Positions 42,220 to 54,200 of a DNA stretch of 64,000 nt are shown here, piece by piece. The stretch is taken from contig MAEX01000019.1 in NCBI GenBank assembly GCA_002013415.1, positions 41,687 to 105,686 of the forward strand, read 5' to 3'. The translations under genes were made by a program, and so were the position numbers. This DNA comes from Mycobacterium sp. D16Q14 (GTDB lineage: Bacteria; Actinomycetota; Actinomycetes; Mycobacteriales; Mycobacteriaceae). The notes under the pieces were generated by a model. That model did no database searches and was not told the DNA's origin. It saw only the letters and a program-made list of their open reading frames with translations. Numbering within the stretch: the stretch's first letter is position 1; each line of letters starts with the position of its first letter.

Positions 42220-45200
42220 AGCATCTCGAGCAGCTCCATATCGGTGACGTACTTGACGATGTTCGCCGCCGAGACCTGCGGGATGTCTGGGTTGTCGCTA
42301 TCGGGCCCAATCTTGGCTTCCTGCACCGCCGCGCGGAAACGATCGGCCGGGGCGAATGCACCGGTAGTCGGCACGATGGGACTGACCCGCTCGGGGTCCT
42401 GCACCAGCGTCAGATACATCTGCAGCACCGAGTTCCGCCGATGCTTGTCCGGCAGCGCCTGCAGGCTTGTCCCGAACCGCTGCAGCCAATCCTGGAAATC
42501 GTCGATCCGCTCGATCGGGTACCCGGCCTCGATCAGCCAGTCGACGTACTCGTCAAGACCGATGCCGTCGTCGTGCGGGTTCATCACGTGATAGGTCTGG
42601 AACCCGTCAACCACTTGAACACCCAAGGTGGTGATCGCCTCGGCGACGAATTCCACGGGCAGCCCGTCGAAGTGCGCACGCCTCCGATTGCCGTCGGCAT
42701 CAAGGCGGTAGAACGACTTGGGCGCCAGGCCGGTGGTCACGATGCTCAGAATCATCTTGCTGAACACATCCGATGCGTTCAGCTGACCCGCATAAGTGGT
42801 ATCGGCCAGGATCATGTCGCAGCGGAAGACCCCGATCGGCAGCTCGCACAGATCATGGGCTTCTCGCAGCAGCACCTCGCCGGCCCACTTACTGCTGCCG
42901 TAGCCGTTGGCGTACGTGTCCTTGATGACACGCGTGGCACAGATGTCACGGATATCGGCGTCCTCGGTGAAGGCCACCTTTTTGACCGGATCACCCACAT
43001 TGGCCGTCGACACGAACGTGAACATCTTCAGCTTCGTGGTGAGGGCCAACCGGATCAGCTCTGCGGTACCGGCCACGTTGGGCCCGAACAACTCGCCATA
43101 GGACAGGGCGCCACTGACGACGGCCGCCGAATCGACGATCACGTCAACGGTATCGGCCAGTCGCTGCCAGGTCTGCTCGGTCAAACCGAGGTCTGCTTCA
43201 CCCTTGTCACCGGCGATGACCTCCAAATGGTCTTCGGCCAGTTCCTGGAAGTGCCGCAACAGTTCCGGGTCGCCGCTGTCGAAGATCTGTTCCAGCCGGC
43301 GCCGGGCCTCCTCATCCGATGAGGCCCGTACCAAGCAGATCAGCTTGCCGTCGAGCAATTCCAGCTTTTCGAGCCACTGCAGCACCAGGTAGCGACCGAG
43401 GAAGCCGGTCGCCCCGGTCAGCAGGACAGTGCGCGCCTCCCCGCTGGGCTTCGGCAATATCGTTGCGGTGCTGAGGGTTTCCGCGTCGATGAACTTGTCC
43501 AGCGTCAGGTCCGCGGCACGCACCTCGGCACCGTCAGAGCCGTGCACGGCCACATAGCGCGGGTCACTGGCATGCTTATCCAGCTGTCCACTCAGGCTGC
43601 TCACCGTGGGGGTGTCGAAGAGTGCGCGCACCGTCAGGTGCGTGTTCATCGACTTGTTGATGGCGGCGATCAGGCGCATGGCCGACAGGGAGTCGCCACC
43701 CAGATCGAAGAACGAGTCGTCGACGCCCACGCGCTCCAGGCCGAGCACGTCCGCGTAGAGACCGGCCAGGATCTCCTCGACCGCGTTCGACGGGGCCCGG
43801 TACTGAGTTTCCTGATACTGCGGCTCCGGCAAGGCACGGGTATCAAGCTTTCCGTTGACCGTCAACGGCAAAGCGCCGATGGCCACCACGGCCGCGGGCA
43901 CCATGTAAGCCGGTATCCGTTCGGCCAGTGCGGCACGCGCCTGAGCCGGCTCAACGGCCCCGGTGACGTATCCGACCAGGCGCTTATCGCCCGGACGATC
44001 CTCACGCACGATCACCACCGCTTGCTCGACGCCATCGAGATCGGCTAGCGCCGTTTGGATCTCGCCGAGTTCGATGCGATAGCCGCGGATCTTGACCTGA
44101 TCGTCGGCACGCCCCATGTAGTGCAACTGCCCGGCTGAAGAACCTGGGCCACCCCACCGCACCAAATCCCCCGTGCGATACATACGCTCGCCCGGGGCAC
44201 CGAACGGGCACGCCACAAACCGCGACGCCGTCAGCCCTGATCGGTGCAGATAACCGGCCCCAAGCCCGTGGCCCGCGATGTACAGCTCACCGACCACGCC
44301 CACCGGAACCCGCCGCATCCAGGGGTCCAGCACAAACAGCGCCGCCCCCGCCACCGGAACACCAATCGCGGGCGTTCCCGAACCAGCGGCCAGCGGCGGA
44401 CTCACGGTCACACAGAGTGTCGACTCGGTGGGGCCGTAGGCGTTGACCATCAACCGTCCCGGCGCCCACCGGTCCACCATCTCCGCCGAGCAGGCCTCGG
44501 CCGCCACCACCAGGGCCATTCCTTCCAGCGCCTCCGGCGACAGCGCGGCCGCCGCCGAAGGTGTCTGGTGCAACACGGTGACGCCCTCGGAGACCAGGAA
44601 TTCCTGGAAGTCTTCCGGGACCAACGATTCGGGGACCACCACGAGAGAGCCGCCGTGCAGCAGCGGACTCCAGATCTCCTCCACCGAGGCATCAAAGGCG
44701 TACGAGTACCACTGGGACCACACCTGCCCCGGCCCCGAGGGCACACCGAGGTGCTCATACCCCAGCACTTGCGTCACGTTGTGGTGAGTTGTCGCGACTC
44801 CCTTGGGAATACCGGTGGTACCGGAGGTGTAGACGATATGCGCGATATCGTCGGCGGCCGGCCCCGCCAAGGCGGTACTGGGCTGGGCGCCCACCCCGGG
44901 ATCGCTGATATCGATGATCGGCAATGTGTACCCGTCCAGCCGTGAACGCAGCGCCGCGCTGGCAATGGCGGCGATCGGACCGGCATCGGTGATCATGAAT
45001 TCGATGCGCGAGTCGGGAACCGCCGGAGCGATCGGCAGATATGCCGCACCGCTCTTGAGTACCGCAAGAATCCCGATGATCGCCTCACCACGGCGTTCCG
45101 ACAGCAACGCGACGCACTGTCCTGGCCCCGCGCCGTACTCAATCAGCAGGTGCGCCAGACGATTCGATTCCTCGTCGAGGTCGCGGTAGGTCCACGAACG

Positions 45201-48200
45201 TTGCCCACATCTGATCGCTATCGCATCGGGATGGGAAACCACCTGTGCTGCAAACAATTCCGGTATCGATGTCGGCGTTACGGGTGCCGATAGCATCGCG
45301 CGGTTACCCAGCTGGTCCAGCCGGGCACTCTCGGCGGCGTCGAGCACATCTACCGCCGACAAGCGCTGCGAAGGGTTGGCCGCAACCGCCTCGAGTACCC
45401 GCTGCAGCCGCGCGATCAGCGACTCGACACTCGCGAGATCGAAGACATCGGTGCGGAACTCGACCGCACCGCCGAGACCGGCAGGCTCACCGGCCTGGGT
45501 GAAGCGCTCGCCCAGGGAGAACGTCAGGTCCATGCGGGCGGTGTTGGTGTGCACCGGCATCTGGGTGATCAGTAGATCTCCCAGCCCTAGTCCGTCGGCA
45601 TCCTGTCCGGGAAGGTTCTGCCAGGTCAATCCGACCTGTACCAGGGGGTGGCCGCTCCGGGACCGGATGGGATTGAGCCTCTCCACCAGCACCTCGAAGG
45701 GAACGTCCTGGTGTTCGAGCGCTTCCAGACTGCGGCCCCGGACCTGCGCCAGCAGATCCGCGAAGGTCGGATCGCCACCGGCATCGACGCGCAGCACCAA
45801 GGTGTTGACGAAGAAGCCCACCAGCTCGTCGAGGGCGGGCTCGTCGCGGCCGGCGACCGCGAACCCCACCGCCACATCGGAGGTGGCGCTGATCTTCGAG
45901 AGCAGCACGGCCAGCGCCGCCTGGATCACCATGAAGCTGGTGGCCCCGTGTTCACGTGCCAGCGCACGCACTGCGTGTTGCAGCTGCTCCGGCCATTCCA
46001 GATCCACACTGGCGCCGCGATAGTCGGCAACCGCCGGGTAGGGCCGGTCGGTGGGCAGCGCGAGATGTTCGGGCATCCCGGCGAGCGCACCATGCCAATA
46101 GGCGACCTGGGTGGCGATGGCGCTCTCGCTGTCTTCGAGGTCGCCGAGCTGATCACGTTGCCACAGTGTGTAGTCGGCATACTGCACCGGCAGCGGTGCC
46201 CAATCGGGTGCATGCCCACCACACCGTCCGGCGTAGGCCACCGTCAGGTCACGCATGAGTGGCGCCACCGACCAGCCGTCGGCGGCGATGTGATGCACCG
46301 TGGCCACGAGAACGTGCTCGTCACCGGACACCGTGAAGAGTTTGGCGTGCATGGGGATCTCGGCGGCCAGGTCAAAGGTGTGGCGCGCCGCGACGCCGAT
46401 CGCCTCGTCCAGCTGTGCGGGCGACCACGCGGTGGCATCGACCACCTCCCAGCCGAATTCCGCACTTTCGGCTGCCAGCACCAGTTGGTACGGCACACCT
46501 TCCTCATCGCGGAACACGGTGCGCAGCGACTCGTGACGACTCACCACGTCGGACAATGCCGCACCCAATGCATCCAGGTCGAGCTGCCCGCTCAGCCGCA
46601 GCGCAACCGCCATGTTGTACACCGGTGAGGCACCGTGCAATTGGTCCAGAAACCACAACCGTCGCTGCGAGAACGACAGCGGAATCACGTCGGGCCGTGC
46701 GGCGGGCAGCAACGGTGCCCGCCCGCCCGAATCCGTCCGCAGCCCCGGGGCCAACTGGGCGATCGTGGGGGTGTCGAAGAGAGCGCGCACGGTCAGATGC
46801 GTGTTCATCGACTTGTTGACGGCCACGATCAAGCGCATGGCCGACAGCGAGTCACCGCCCAGATCGAAGAACGAGTCGTCGACGCCCACACGTTCCAGGC
46901 CGAGCACATGCGCATAGATATCGGCCAGGATCTCCTCGACCGCGTTCGATGGTGCGCGGTAAAGAGTTTCCTGGTACTGCGGCACCGGCAAGGCACGGGT
47001 ATCGAGCTTTCCGTTGACCGTCAACGGCAGGGCACCGACCACCACGACCGCGGCCGGGACCATATACGGCGGTAGCCGCTCGCCCAGCGCCGCACGCGCC
47101 CCGGCGGTGTCGACCAGTCCGGCAACTGACTCGGTGACGTAGCCGACCAAGCGCTTATCGCCCGGTCGGTCCTCACGCACGATCACCACCGCCTGCTCGA
47201 CCCCGACCACGTCGGCAAGGGCGGCCTGGATCTCACCGAGCTCGATGCGATACCCGCGGATCTTGACCTGCTCATCGGCGCGGCCCAAGTACTGCAGGTT
47301 CCCGTCAGCACGCCAGCGCACCAAATCCCCTGTGCGATACATACGCTCGCCTGGGGCACCGAACGGGCAGGCCACAAACCGCGACGCGGTCAACGAGGAC
47401 CGGCTCACATATCCGAGCCCCAGCCCGAGCCCGGCCACATACAGCTCGCCGACCACACCGACCGGCACCGGTCGCAGCCAGGCATCGAGCACGAACAGTG
47501 CGGCCCCCGGTACCGGCCCGCCGATCGTCGGCGTCCCCGAACCCGCGGCCAACGGCTTACTGACCGTCACGCACATCGTGGTCTCCGTAGGCCCATAGGC
47601 GTTCGTCATCACCCGACCGGGCGCCCAGCGGTCCACCAGCTCCGCCGAGCATGCCTCGGCGGCCACCACCAGCGCCACCGACTCCAGCGCCTCCACGGAC
47701 AGCGCCGACACGGCCGACGGAGTCTGGTGCAACACGGTGACATGTTCGTCAATCAGCAAGGCCTGGAACTCATCCGGACCGATCGACTCCGGGATAACGA
47801 GTAGCCGCGAACCGTGGAACAGCGCACCCCAGATCTCTTCCACCGAGGCGTCAAAGGCAAACGAATACCACTGCGACCACACCTGTCCCGGCCCCGAGGG
47901 TAAACCGACATGCAACGACTCCAACAACTGCGTCACGTTGTGGTGAGTTGTCGCAACTCCCTTGGGAATACCGGTGGTGCCCGAGGTATAGATGATGTGC
48001 GCGACATCGTCAGCAGCGGGTAGCGGCAGCGATGCGTCGGTCTGCGCATCGATGGCCGGGTCGTCGATGTCGACAACCACGACATCATGTGCCCCGAACC
48101 GGCCGGCCAGCGTCGCGGTCGTGACCACCGCCACCGGTTTCGCGTCACCGACCACGAAATCGATCCGGGCATCGGGCACTGCCGGGTCAATCGGCACGTA

Positions 48201-51200
48201 TGCCGCCCCGGTCTTGAGCACCGCCAAGATCGCGATGATCCCCTCGGCGGACCGTCCGAACATCACCGCCACACAGCGGCCCGGACCGGCACCCAAGCCA
48301 ATCAGAAAGTGCGCCAAACGGTTCGAATCACGCTCAACCGCAGCGTAGGTCCATGACCGGTCCCGGCAACTCAGCGCCACCGCATCGGCGGTCCTGGCCA
48401 CCTGAGCCCCGAACAGTTCCGGAATCGACACCCCCGTCGCCCGCTGATCCAGCACCGCGCGGTTGCCCATCACGTCCAGAAGCACCCGCTCGTCGGCACC
48501 CAAGACATCCACCGAGGACAACCGCCGCAACGGGTCGGCCACCATCGCCGCCAGCACGAGTTCTAACCGACCGGCCAACACCACGACGCTCTCGACGTCA
48601 AAGACATCGGTGTCGTGTTCGATGCTCAACACCAGTTCGTGGCCCGGCGTCACCTGCAGGGCCAGCGGGTAGTGGGTAGCTTCCCGGCTGGAGAAGCCCG
48701 CGATGGCCAATTCGCCTGCACCCATGGCCGTCCCGAATGCCGCCGGGTCAATCGGGTAGTTCTCATACACGAACAGGGTGTCGAAGAGCTGATCCTGCCC
48801 GGTGACACGGTGGATCTCGGGAAGCGCGACGTGCTGGTGCTCCAGCGTCCGGTTCGAGGCGCTCTGCAGCTGCTCCAACAACTCGGCGGTGGTGGTCGTC
48901 GCGGCGATACGCGCGCGCACCGGCACCGTGTTGATCAACAGGCCCACCATCGATTCCGCCCCTGCCACCTCGGCGGGACGGCCCGAGACCGCGGCGCCGA
49001 AGGCCACATCATGTTGGCCGGTCAACCAGACCAACAGCTGCGCCCAGCCCGCCTGCAGAACGGTGTTCACGGTGGTGTGGTGTGTGCGGGCGAGTTCGGT
49101 CAGCGCGCGCGTGGCCTGCCCGGACAGTCGCAGCGATTGTGTCTCGCGCCGCCCGGATCCCAGTTTGTGCGACGGACCCACCAACGCGGGTGTCTCGAAT
49201 CCGGCCAGCACGTCCTGCCAAGCAGCAAGAGCCGCATCCCGATCCTGATCGGCCAGCCACGTCACAAACCTGCGGTAGGGCACGGCCGGCGGCAGGCTGT
49301 GCCCGCCGTAGCCCGCGAAGATCTCCTGCAACAGGATGGGCAACGACCAGCCGTCCAGGACGCTGTGGTGACTGGTGAGAACAAGGCGGTGTTGGTCGTG
49401 ACCGACTCCGATCAGCGCCACCCGGAACAGCGGCGGATTGGTCAGGTCGCATACCGCTGCGCGTTCGGCGGCACACCGCTGCGCGATCTGGCCCTCGATA
49501 TCGGTGCCCGCGAGTTCGAGGTATTGCCAAGGAGTTACCGGGTCTGCCGGGATGCTCTGCACCGGCGGATCGAACTGCGCATGGAAGCGGGCGGCCAGGT
49601 TGGGGTGCCGGGCCACGACCGTGTGCACCGCGTCGCGCAGTCTGGGTGCATCGAGCGGGCCCGCGAGGGTGAGATCCAGTTGCACCGCGTACACGTCGTC
49701 ACTGCTGGCGTGGGCGGTGGCATGGAAGAGCAGCCCCTGCTGCAGTGGCGTCAGCGGCAGCACATCGGCAACCCGGTACAGCTGCTCCAGTTCGTCGATC
49801 TGCTGCTGGGTGAGATGTGCGGGCACGATATCCGACGGAGTCAATCCCCCGCCGCCGCCACGCACATGCGCACAGATGCCCGTCAGTGCCTCAATCCACA
49901 GCTGGCTCAGCCGGGTGATCTGCCCATCGTCCATCGAGGACGCCCAGGTCCAGTTGGCCTCCAGATAGGGACCCGTGCCGGTGCTTGATTCCAGAACGCC
50001 CGCATTCAGAGTCACAGCATGTGCCAGCGCTAACGGCACCGCGGCGGCCACCGCGGCCGCCGACACGGCGTCGGGGCTCGGCAGCCACAAGTCGCCGCCG
50101 TGTTCACCGACGCCGCCCAGCCGTCCCAGATAGTTGAAGCCGATAACCGGCTGCGCCCCAGCGAGATCCGCCTCGGGATTCGCATAGCGCAGCAGGCCAT
50201 ACGTGATGCCGTCGGGCAGCGCGCGGAGCTGTTCCTTGGCCTCCTTGATCATCGCGCCCAGTGCGGGGTCACCGGCACTCACCTGCGCCCAGTCCAGTCG
50301 GCCGAGGCTCAAGGCCACCGGGTACTTGCTGGTGAACCATCCCACCGTGCGTGAGAGGTCCACCGGTGAATTCCCGCTGGCGACCAATTCCTCCTGGCGC
50401 CCATGGCCTTCCACGTCAATGCCGACCGGCGCACCGGTGTTTCCCGAGAGCTGTGCGACTGCCATGCCCAACGCAATCAGCAAGATATCGCCCACCCCGG
50501 CATGGAACGCCGCAGGTGCCTCGCCCAACAAGATGCGGGTGGTTTCGGCATCCAGCGACGCCGACATCGTGTGGGCGGTGGCATACGTGTCCAACGCTGG
50601 CCGCACGGCCGGCAACAGTGCGGGGGTCGCTTGCACCCGCTTCCACGCTTCGACATGTTCGGCTACCTCGGCGGTGCGCGCATGCTCATCGAGCAACGCC
50701 GCCCACCGGGCGAAGGACGTGCCACCCGGCGGCAGGACCACCGGCTGCCCGGCGCGATGCTGGGCCCAGCCGATATTGATGTCTTCCAGCAGGATTCGCC
50801 AGGAAACCCCATCGACCGCCAGATGGTGAATGACCAACGCCAACTGTGCCGTGGAGCTAACCCACAGTGCGCTCAGCATTGTCCCGTCGGCCGGGCTCAA
50901 CAGGGCCCGGGCCTGCACCAGGGCCTCCTCGGACAACACATCCACAGATCGCAGGCAGTTGCGCGCGTCCACCGCACCCGCGTCGGGCACGGTCAACGAC
51001 CACCCTCGCGCACCATTGTCTTCGGCGCGCAGCCGCAGCATGGGATGGCGGTCCAGCAGGGCCTGAAGCACCACCACCACATCAGCTTCGGTCACCGCCA
51101 CCGGAATCGTCAGCACCATCGTCTGGTTGAACTGGTCGGCCTCGCCCGGTACACCCTGCAGCCATCGCATGACCGGCGTCGCGAGCACCTCACCCAGTCC

Positions 51201-54200
51201 GGCATCGTCCACGTCCGCATCGCCGATGACGGTGGTGGCCACTCGAGCCAGCCGCGCCACGGTCTGCTCAACGAAAACATCACGAGGCCGGCACAGCACC
51301 CCGGCGGCGCGGGCCCGCGACACCACCTGCATAGACATGATGCTGTCGCCGCCAAGATCGAAGAAGGAGTCGTCCACACCGACCCGCGGGAGCCCGAGGA
51401 CTTGGGCGTAGACGGCGGCCAGCTTCTGCTCAACCTCATCCGATGGCGCGCGGTACGCACCGGCGGCGATCTCCGGCACCGGGAGCGCCCGGAGGTCGAG
51501 CTTGCCGTTCGCGGTCAGCGGAAGCGCGTCCAGCACGATGATCGCAGACGGAATCATATAGGCCGGCAACCGATCACCGAGTGCCGCGCGGGTGCCGGCC
51601 GCGTCGACGGCACCGGTGACGTAACCCACCAAGCGCCTGTCACCCGGACGGTCCTCGCGAACCATCACCACGGCCTGCTCCACTCCGTCGGCACCGGCGA
51701 GCGCGGCCTGCACTTCGCCGAGTTCGATGCGGTTACCGCGGATCTTGACCTGCTCGTCGGCGCGGCCCATGTACTGCAATGCACCATGGGCGTTCCAGCG
51801 CACCAGATCTCCGGTGCGATACATACGCGCCCCGGACCGCCCGTACGGGTTGGCCACAAACCGTTCCGCCGTCAACGCCGACCGGCCCACATAGCCGGAT
51901 GCCAGCGCGGGCCCGGCCAAATACAGCTCGCCCACCACCCCGATCGGCGACGGATTCAGTCCGGCATCCAGCACCAGGGTGCGCATACCCGGAATCGGTG
52001 CGCCGATGCCGACCGGCTGCTCCGCCACCATCGGGGCAGAGGTGGCCCAGATGGTGCTTTCGCTGGGGCCGTACGCGTTGACCAGCCGCCGGCCCGGCGC
52101 CCAGTCTTCCACCAGTTCGCGCGGGCAATCCTCCCCCGCTGTGACCAGTGTGCCAACCGTGTCCAGCACCGACCGGTCCAGCGAGGACAACACCGTCGGA
52201 GTCAGCACCGCGGCGCTGACCCGCTGGGACTCCAGGAACTCCGTCAATGCCTCGGCGGCGTACACATCCCGCGATGCCACCACCAGCGCGGCGCCCGCAC
52301 CGACCGCCCACAACATCTCGAAGACCGACGCGTCGAATGTCGGCGAGGCCACCATGAGCACCCGGGCATCGGCACTCAGCGCGAGCAGATCCCGCTGTGC
52401 CGCAACCACTCCCAGCAGCCCGGCATGGCCCACCGCTACACCCTTGGGGGTGCCGGTGGAGCCCGATGTGAAGATCACATACGCGGTGTCCTCCGCCCGC
52501 AGCGCCGCTGATCGATCGGCGTCGGTGATCGGTTCGGCCGACTGCCCGGACACGTCGCGGCCGTCGATGCGCAGCACCGGACGAGCACCGGCCCCCGAAA
52601 CCTCGTCGGAGCCGCAGGTCAACACACACACCGCCGCCACCGAGTCCAAGACCGTGGCGACCCGCTCGACCGGATGAGCACTGTCCACCGGCACATACAC
52701 CCCGCCGGCCTTTGCCACGGCCCACCACGCCACCACCAGCTCGGCACAGCGGTCCATCGCCACACCCACCGCGCGTTCCGGGCCCACCCCGGTCTCGATC
52801 AGCACCCGCGCCCATCGCGTCGACCATTCGTCCAATTCGCGGTAGGTCAGCTCTCGGACACCATCGACCACCGCCACCGCGCCGGGGGTGGCGGCTACTG
52901 CCGCCGCCAACAGTTGCGGTGCCACACCGACCGGCGCCTGCACGCCGGCACCGGACCACTGCGACAGCACCAGATCGAGTTCCCGCTGATCCAACAGCGG
53001 GACCTCACCCACGACCACCGAGGGGGCAGCCCCCAGGAGACGGGCCAGGAGCGATTCCAAACGGGCTATGTGCCTGTTGATCTCGGCGGTGGTGTACCTA
53101 TCGGCATTCCACGCGAACTGGATGTGCGACGTGCCGCCACCCGGGCGCGGATAGATATTGATCGCAATGTCCTGGACCGGGAAGGTGGTCAGCACATTGA
53201 CCACTGCCTCCGATGGTCCGAAGAAGAACACATCCGCGAAATCGAAAACGTTGATGACCTGTCCGAATTCGATGTTGGTGTCGCGGCGTCCCGCATCGAC
53301 GACCAGCTCAGGCCAGCGCCGGAACTGTTGATGGCGCAGCGCGCCCACCACGGCCTTGGCGACCTGATCATCCAGCGCTCCGATGGTGTCCCCGTCATCG
53401 ACGGTGACAAACAACGGCAACAGGTTCGACACCATGCCGCCGCATCGCTTCAACGCCGCCGTCGTACGCCCCGACACCGGCAGCGACAATGAAACATCTT
53501 GCCGCCCTGTTGTTTTCGCGAAGAAGGTGGCCAGCGTCGCGACGACTCGGGCCACCTCGAACTGGCCAAGGCCGTTCTCCGACAACAGCTCATCGCACAC
53601 CAGATCGCGCACCAGAGGGTGCCGTGGCGTGACCACACGCTCCATACCCGCGAGGTCGGCCGTCTCGACCGGCGCGGACAAGACGTTCTTCCAGTATTCG
53701 AAATCTGCATCGCTACGCGAGGACTGCTGATACTTCTGGTCGGCCGCACGGATCACTGCGAACTCCGAAAAATCGACATCGGTCTCGGCCGCGACCGACC
53801 CCGAGTAGACAGCCGCGATATGCCTCAGCAGATTGTTGGTCGCATAGCCGTCCAACAGGACGTGATGTGTGCGCATGTAGAAGTACGACAGATCGTCGGC
53901 TATCCGCAGGAGCGCGAAGTACGTGAGCCGCTCACTGAGCAAGTCGATGGGCCGGCGGTACTCCTCGTCCATCCAACGGCGAGCAGCAGCGACCGCGTCG
54001 CGCTCGGAACGCATATCAATGCAGGGCATAGCCTCCGGGAACGAACGGTCGACGACGAAGACCGGCTCGCCGTCCTCTATGGACAGCCGTGCGCACGGTG
54101 TGCCGAACCGTGCGGCCATAGATTCGCAGGCCACCATGAGCTTTTCGGCGTCCACGTCGTGATCGATCGTGACGAATCCCGCAAAGTTGTAGGGAACCTC

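Noticed and set aside
48615..52511. Long plus-strand frames within the NRPS gene
   Set aside because: Antisense shadows of the NRPS; rich in His, Arg and Gln with no motif. The minus-strand frame is continuous with full NRPS motifs.
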